A stretch of 35,780 nucleotides of DNA from an uncultured Acetobacteraceae bacterium (lineage in GTDB: Bacteria; Pseudomonadota; Alphaproteobacteria; Acetobacterales; Acetobacteraceae). The stretch lies in the NCBI GenBank assembly GCA_937858325.1, contig CALMAB010000646.1:1-35780 (forward strand), written 5' to 3'. Made by a program: the position numbers and the translations under genes. The number at the start of each line of letters is the position of its first letter. Within the stretch, counting starts at the first letter, position 1. A model generated the notes under the pieces. The model saw only the letters and a list, made by a program, of their open reading frames with translations. It searched no databases and was not told where the DNA came from. This document shows, piece after piece, positions 33,789-35,780 of the stretch.

Positions 33789-35162
33789 GTGGCCCTTGCC
33801 AACCACGCCACCACCGTCTTCGACTCCGCCCTGTTTCGCGACGCGTTCGGAACGCCCGCGATGCGGGCGGTGTTCTCCGACCATTCCTTGATCGCCCGTT
33901 CCATCGAGGTGGAAGTCGCCTTGGCCCGCGCTGAGGCGCGCTGCGGCGTCATCCCCACCGAAGCCGCCGAGCAGATCGCGGCGCGGTCGGACATCGACGC
34001 GCTGGATTGGGAGACGCTGCGGCACGAGACCGACAACGTCGGCTACCCCATTCTGCCGCTTGTGCATCAGCTCGTGGAGCAGTGCGGCGAGGCGGGGCGC
34101 TACGTGCATTGGGGCGCCACCACGCAGGACATCATGGACACCGCCGACGTGCTGCGCGTCCGTGCCGGCCTGGAGATCATCGAGGCGGACATCGCCGCCC
34201 TGCGCCGCATCCTGGCCGGGGTGGCGGAGAAGCATCGCGACACCCCGATGGCCGGGCGCACCCACCTGCAGCAGGCACTCCCCGTCACCTTCGGCTACAA
34301 GGCCGCCATCTGGCTTGCCATGTTCGATCGCCACGCCGAGCGCCTGCAGCAGCTCAAGCCGCGCGTGCTGGTCGGCGAGTTCGCGGGCGCCGCGGGCACC
34401 CTGGCCTCGCTCGGCGACAAGGGCCTGGAGGTCCAGGAGGCGTTCTGCAGGGAACTCGGCCTGGGCGTGCCGGCGACCACCTGGCACGTGGCCCGCGACG
34501 GCTTTGCGGAGGTGGTGAACTTCTTGGGCCTGGTCACCGGCTCCCTGGGCAAGGTCGCGCTCGACGTGATGATCATGGTGTCCACGGAGTTCGGGGAGGT
34601 TTACGAACCCTTCGTGCCCGGCCGCGGCGCCTCCTCCACCATGCCGCAGAAGCGCAACCCGATCTCGTCCGAGCTGATGCTGGCGGCGTCCAAGGGGGTG
34701 CGCCAGCACGCCGGGCTGATGCTGGACGCCATGGTCCAGGATTTCGAGCGGGCCACCGGGCCGTGGCACGCCGAGTGGATGGCAATCCCCGAGAGCTTCG
34801 TGCTGACCGCAGGCGCGCTGCACCAGGCCCGGTTCGCCCTGAATGGCCTCATCGTGGACGAGGCGCGGATGCGGCAGAACCTCGCGGTCAGCAAGGGGCT
34901 GATCGTGGCGGAGGCGGTGATGATGGGCTTGGCACCGCACACCGGCCGGCAGCAGGCGCACGATGTGGTTTATGCCGCCTGCCGCGAGGTGAACGAGGGC
35001 GGCGGCACGCTGGCCGAAGCCTTGGCGCGGCACGAGGAGGTCACGCGCCACCTCGACCGCGCTGCCATCGAACGGCTGACAAACCCGGCCAACTACCTCG
35101 GCATGGCGCCGCAGATGGTGGACCGCGCCGTCGCGGCGTCACGGCGGCAGGCCCGGGCTTAA
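33789..35162 (+). CDS. Fumarase/aspartase-superfamily lyase (adenylosuccinate-lyase/PcaB-like)
   Basis: A 457-residue enzyme of the class-II fumarase superfamily, which eliminates a C4-dicarboxylate-type acid from its substrate. The signature GASSTMPQKRNPIS (about 278-291) contains the flexible catalytic loop. Other conserved regions are VHWGATTQDIMDT (near 106-118) and GRTHLQQALPVTFGYK (near 156-171) with the usual His and Gln residues. The order matches adenylosuccinate lyase-like and 3-carboxy-cis,cis-muconate cycloisomerase proteins. The start is GTG at 33789 with GGGAGGA about 8-14 bases upstream. Control by a divergent GntR regulator and the following dicarboxylate/amino acid symporter suggest catabolism of an imported dicarboxylate or amino-dicarboxylate compound, not purine synthesis. 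The exact substrate is unknown. Confidence 0.85.
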   Translation: MALANHATTVFDSALFRDAFGTPAMRAVFSDHSLIARSIEVEVALARAEARCGVIPTEAAEQIAARSDIDALDWETLRHETDNVGYPILPLVHQLVEQCGEAGRYVHWGATTQDIMDTADVLRVRAGLEIIEADIAALRRILAGVAEKHRDTPMAGRTHLQQALPVTFGYKAAIWLAMFDRHAERLQQLKPRVLVGEFAGAAGTLASLGDKGLEVQEAFCRELGLGVPATTWHVARDGFAEVVNFLGLVTGSLGKVALDVMIMVSTEFGEVYEPFVPGRGASSTMPQKRNPISSELMLAASKGVRQHAGLMLDAMVQDFERATGPWHAEWMAIPESFVLTAGALHQARFALNGLIVDEARMRQNLAVSKGLIVAEAVMMGLAPHTGRQQAHDVVYAACREVNEGGGTLAEALARHEEVTRHLDRAAIERLTNPANYLGMAPQMVDRAVAASRRQARA

Positions 35163-35263
35163 CAGGCCTGGCAGCCTGGCCATCCATCCCCCCGGCCAAC
35201 CCCAAGCGCCGGGCGAGGCGTGGCCCTCGCTCAAGAGCGCGTCGTGATCCCTGGAGAGAAACG

Positions 35264-35780
35264 ATGTCCATCACCGGTGCTGCGGCTCCGTCGCTCCCGA
35301 CCAAGGCCAAGACGCCGCTGTGGCGTGGGCTTGGCTTCCAGATCATCCTCGCCATGGTGCTCGGCGCCGCCGTGGGCTTCCTGTTCCCCTCCGTCGCCGT
35401 CCAGCTCAAGATCCTCGGCGACATCTTCCTGCGGCTGATCAAGACCGCGGTGGCGCCGCTCGTGTTCCTGTGCGTGGCCGCCGGCATCGTCTCGGCCGGC
35501 GACTTCAAGCGCATCGGCAAGGTGGGCCTCGTGGCCATGCTCTACTTCGAGGTCGTGTCCAGCCTGGCGCTCGCCGTGGGCCTGCTCGCCGGCAACCTGC
35601 TCGGCGTGGGGCACGGCATGGGGGCGGCGACCGAGGCCGTGCGCGGGGCGAAACCGCCCGTGCCCACGGGCCAGCCGCATTCCACGCTGGACTTCATCCT
35701 GAACGTCTTTCCCGACAACTTTGTTGGCGCCTTCGCGCGCGGCGAGCTGCTGCAGGTGCTGGTCGTCGCGATCATCTTCG
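35264..35780 (+). CDS. Dicarboxylate/amino acid:cation symporter, N-terminal part
   Basis: Start ATG at 35264 with GGAGAG 7-12 bases upstream; the frame stays open to the window end (172 residues seen of an expected 400-440). Membrane segments: GLGFQIILAMVLGAAVGFLF, then LGDIFLRLIKTAVAPLVFLC, VAMLYFEVVSSLALAVGLLA and a later one near FARGELLQVLVVAIIF. LFLRLIKTAVAPLVF is close to the first signature of the DAACS family (DctA, GltP). It lies 101 bp after the lyase and probably imports the lyase's substrate with protons or sodium ions. Confidence 0.88.
   Translation, partial: MSITGAAAPSLPTKAKTPLWRGLGFQIILAMVLGAAVGFLFPSVAVQLKILGDIFLRLIKTAVAPLVFLCVAAGIVSAGDFKRIGKVGLVAMLYFEVVSSLALAVGLLAGNLLGVGHGMGAATEAVRGAKPPVPTGQPHSTLDFILNVFPDNFVGAFARGELLQVLVVAIIF

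Noticed and set aside
33705-35051. A 448-residue minus-strand frame opposite the lyase
   Set aside because: Low-complexity His/Gly/Arg composition and no ribosome binding site; the plus-strand lyase has conserved superfamily motifs.
1-35780. CRISPR arrays
   Set aside because: No regularly spaced direct repeats of 24-40 bp with spacers were seen anywhere.

Overview
The window is high-GC, dense, double-stranded coding DNA with alphaproteobacterial character (possibly Rhodospirillales/Azospirillum-like). I judge this from GC bias, frequent GTG starts, IS427-like and IS630-like debris and general protein flavour; no marker gene fixes the taxon.

The core (about 2805-27207) is a 7-deazaguanine DNA modification and restriction island of the Dpd type. 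A plus-strand operon of eight genes, each overlapping the next by exactly 4 bp, carries the restriction-associated set dpdE-F-G-H-I-J-K-D: a SNF2/RapA-like translocase, a RecQ-like helicase, a P-loop ATPase, a large DEVH helicase with a zinc-knuckle insert, a PLD-like protein and unknowns. Converging on it from the minus strand is the modification operon dpdC - DGQHR protein - dpdA - DGQHR protein (dpdB) - queE - queD - queC. QueD, QueE and QueC belong to the pathway to preQ0. DpdA is a tRNA-guanine-transglycosylase relative that places the base in DNA, and DpdC is known from Salmonella work to convert preQ0-DNA to the amido form. No folE is present, so GTP cyclohydrolase I must come from elsewhere. 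The unusual points are two different DGQHR/DndB-like proteins on either side of dpdA, and substitutions of metal or catalytic cysteines in QueC and QueD.

Left flank (1-2804): a complete but dead IS5/IS427-like element whose transposase is broken by three short palindromes of the same layout, a frameshifted secreted NUC1-type nuclease, a small conserved-looking ORF, and about 750 bp without a convincing gene. An IS630 remnant sits between the two convergent dpd operons.

Right flank (27208-32300): a PIN toxin / HicB-like antitoxin pair, a frameshifted small serine recombinase and a truncated hypothetical gene, all chained by GTGA overlaps. Next comes a minus-strand two-gene unit coding for a YaaW-like membrane protein and a PD-(D/E)XK-like nuclease with a glycine/alanine-rich membrane segment, a possible uncharacterised defence module. 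Two small ORFs of unknown function follow. This flank looks like accessory DNA.

From about 32957 the content becomes ordinary metabolism: a GntR/HutC-family regulator with a paired palindromic operator, a divergent fumarase/aspartase-superfamily lyase, and the start of a dicarboxylate/amino acid:cation symporter cut by the window end.
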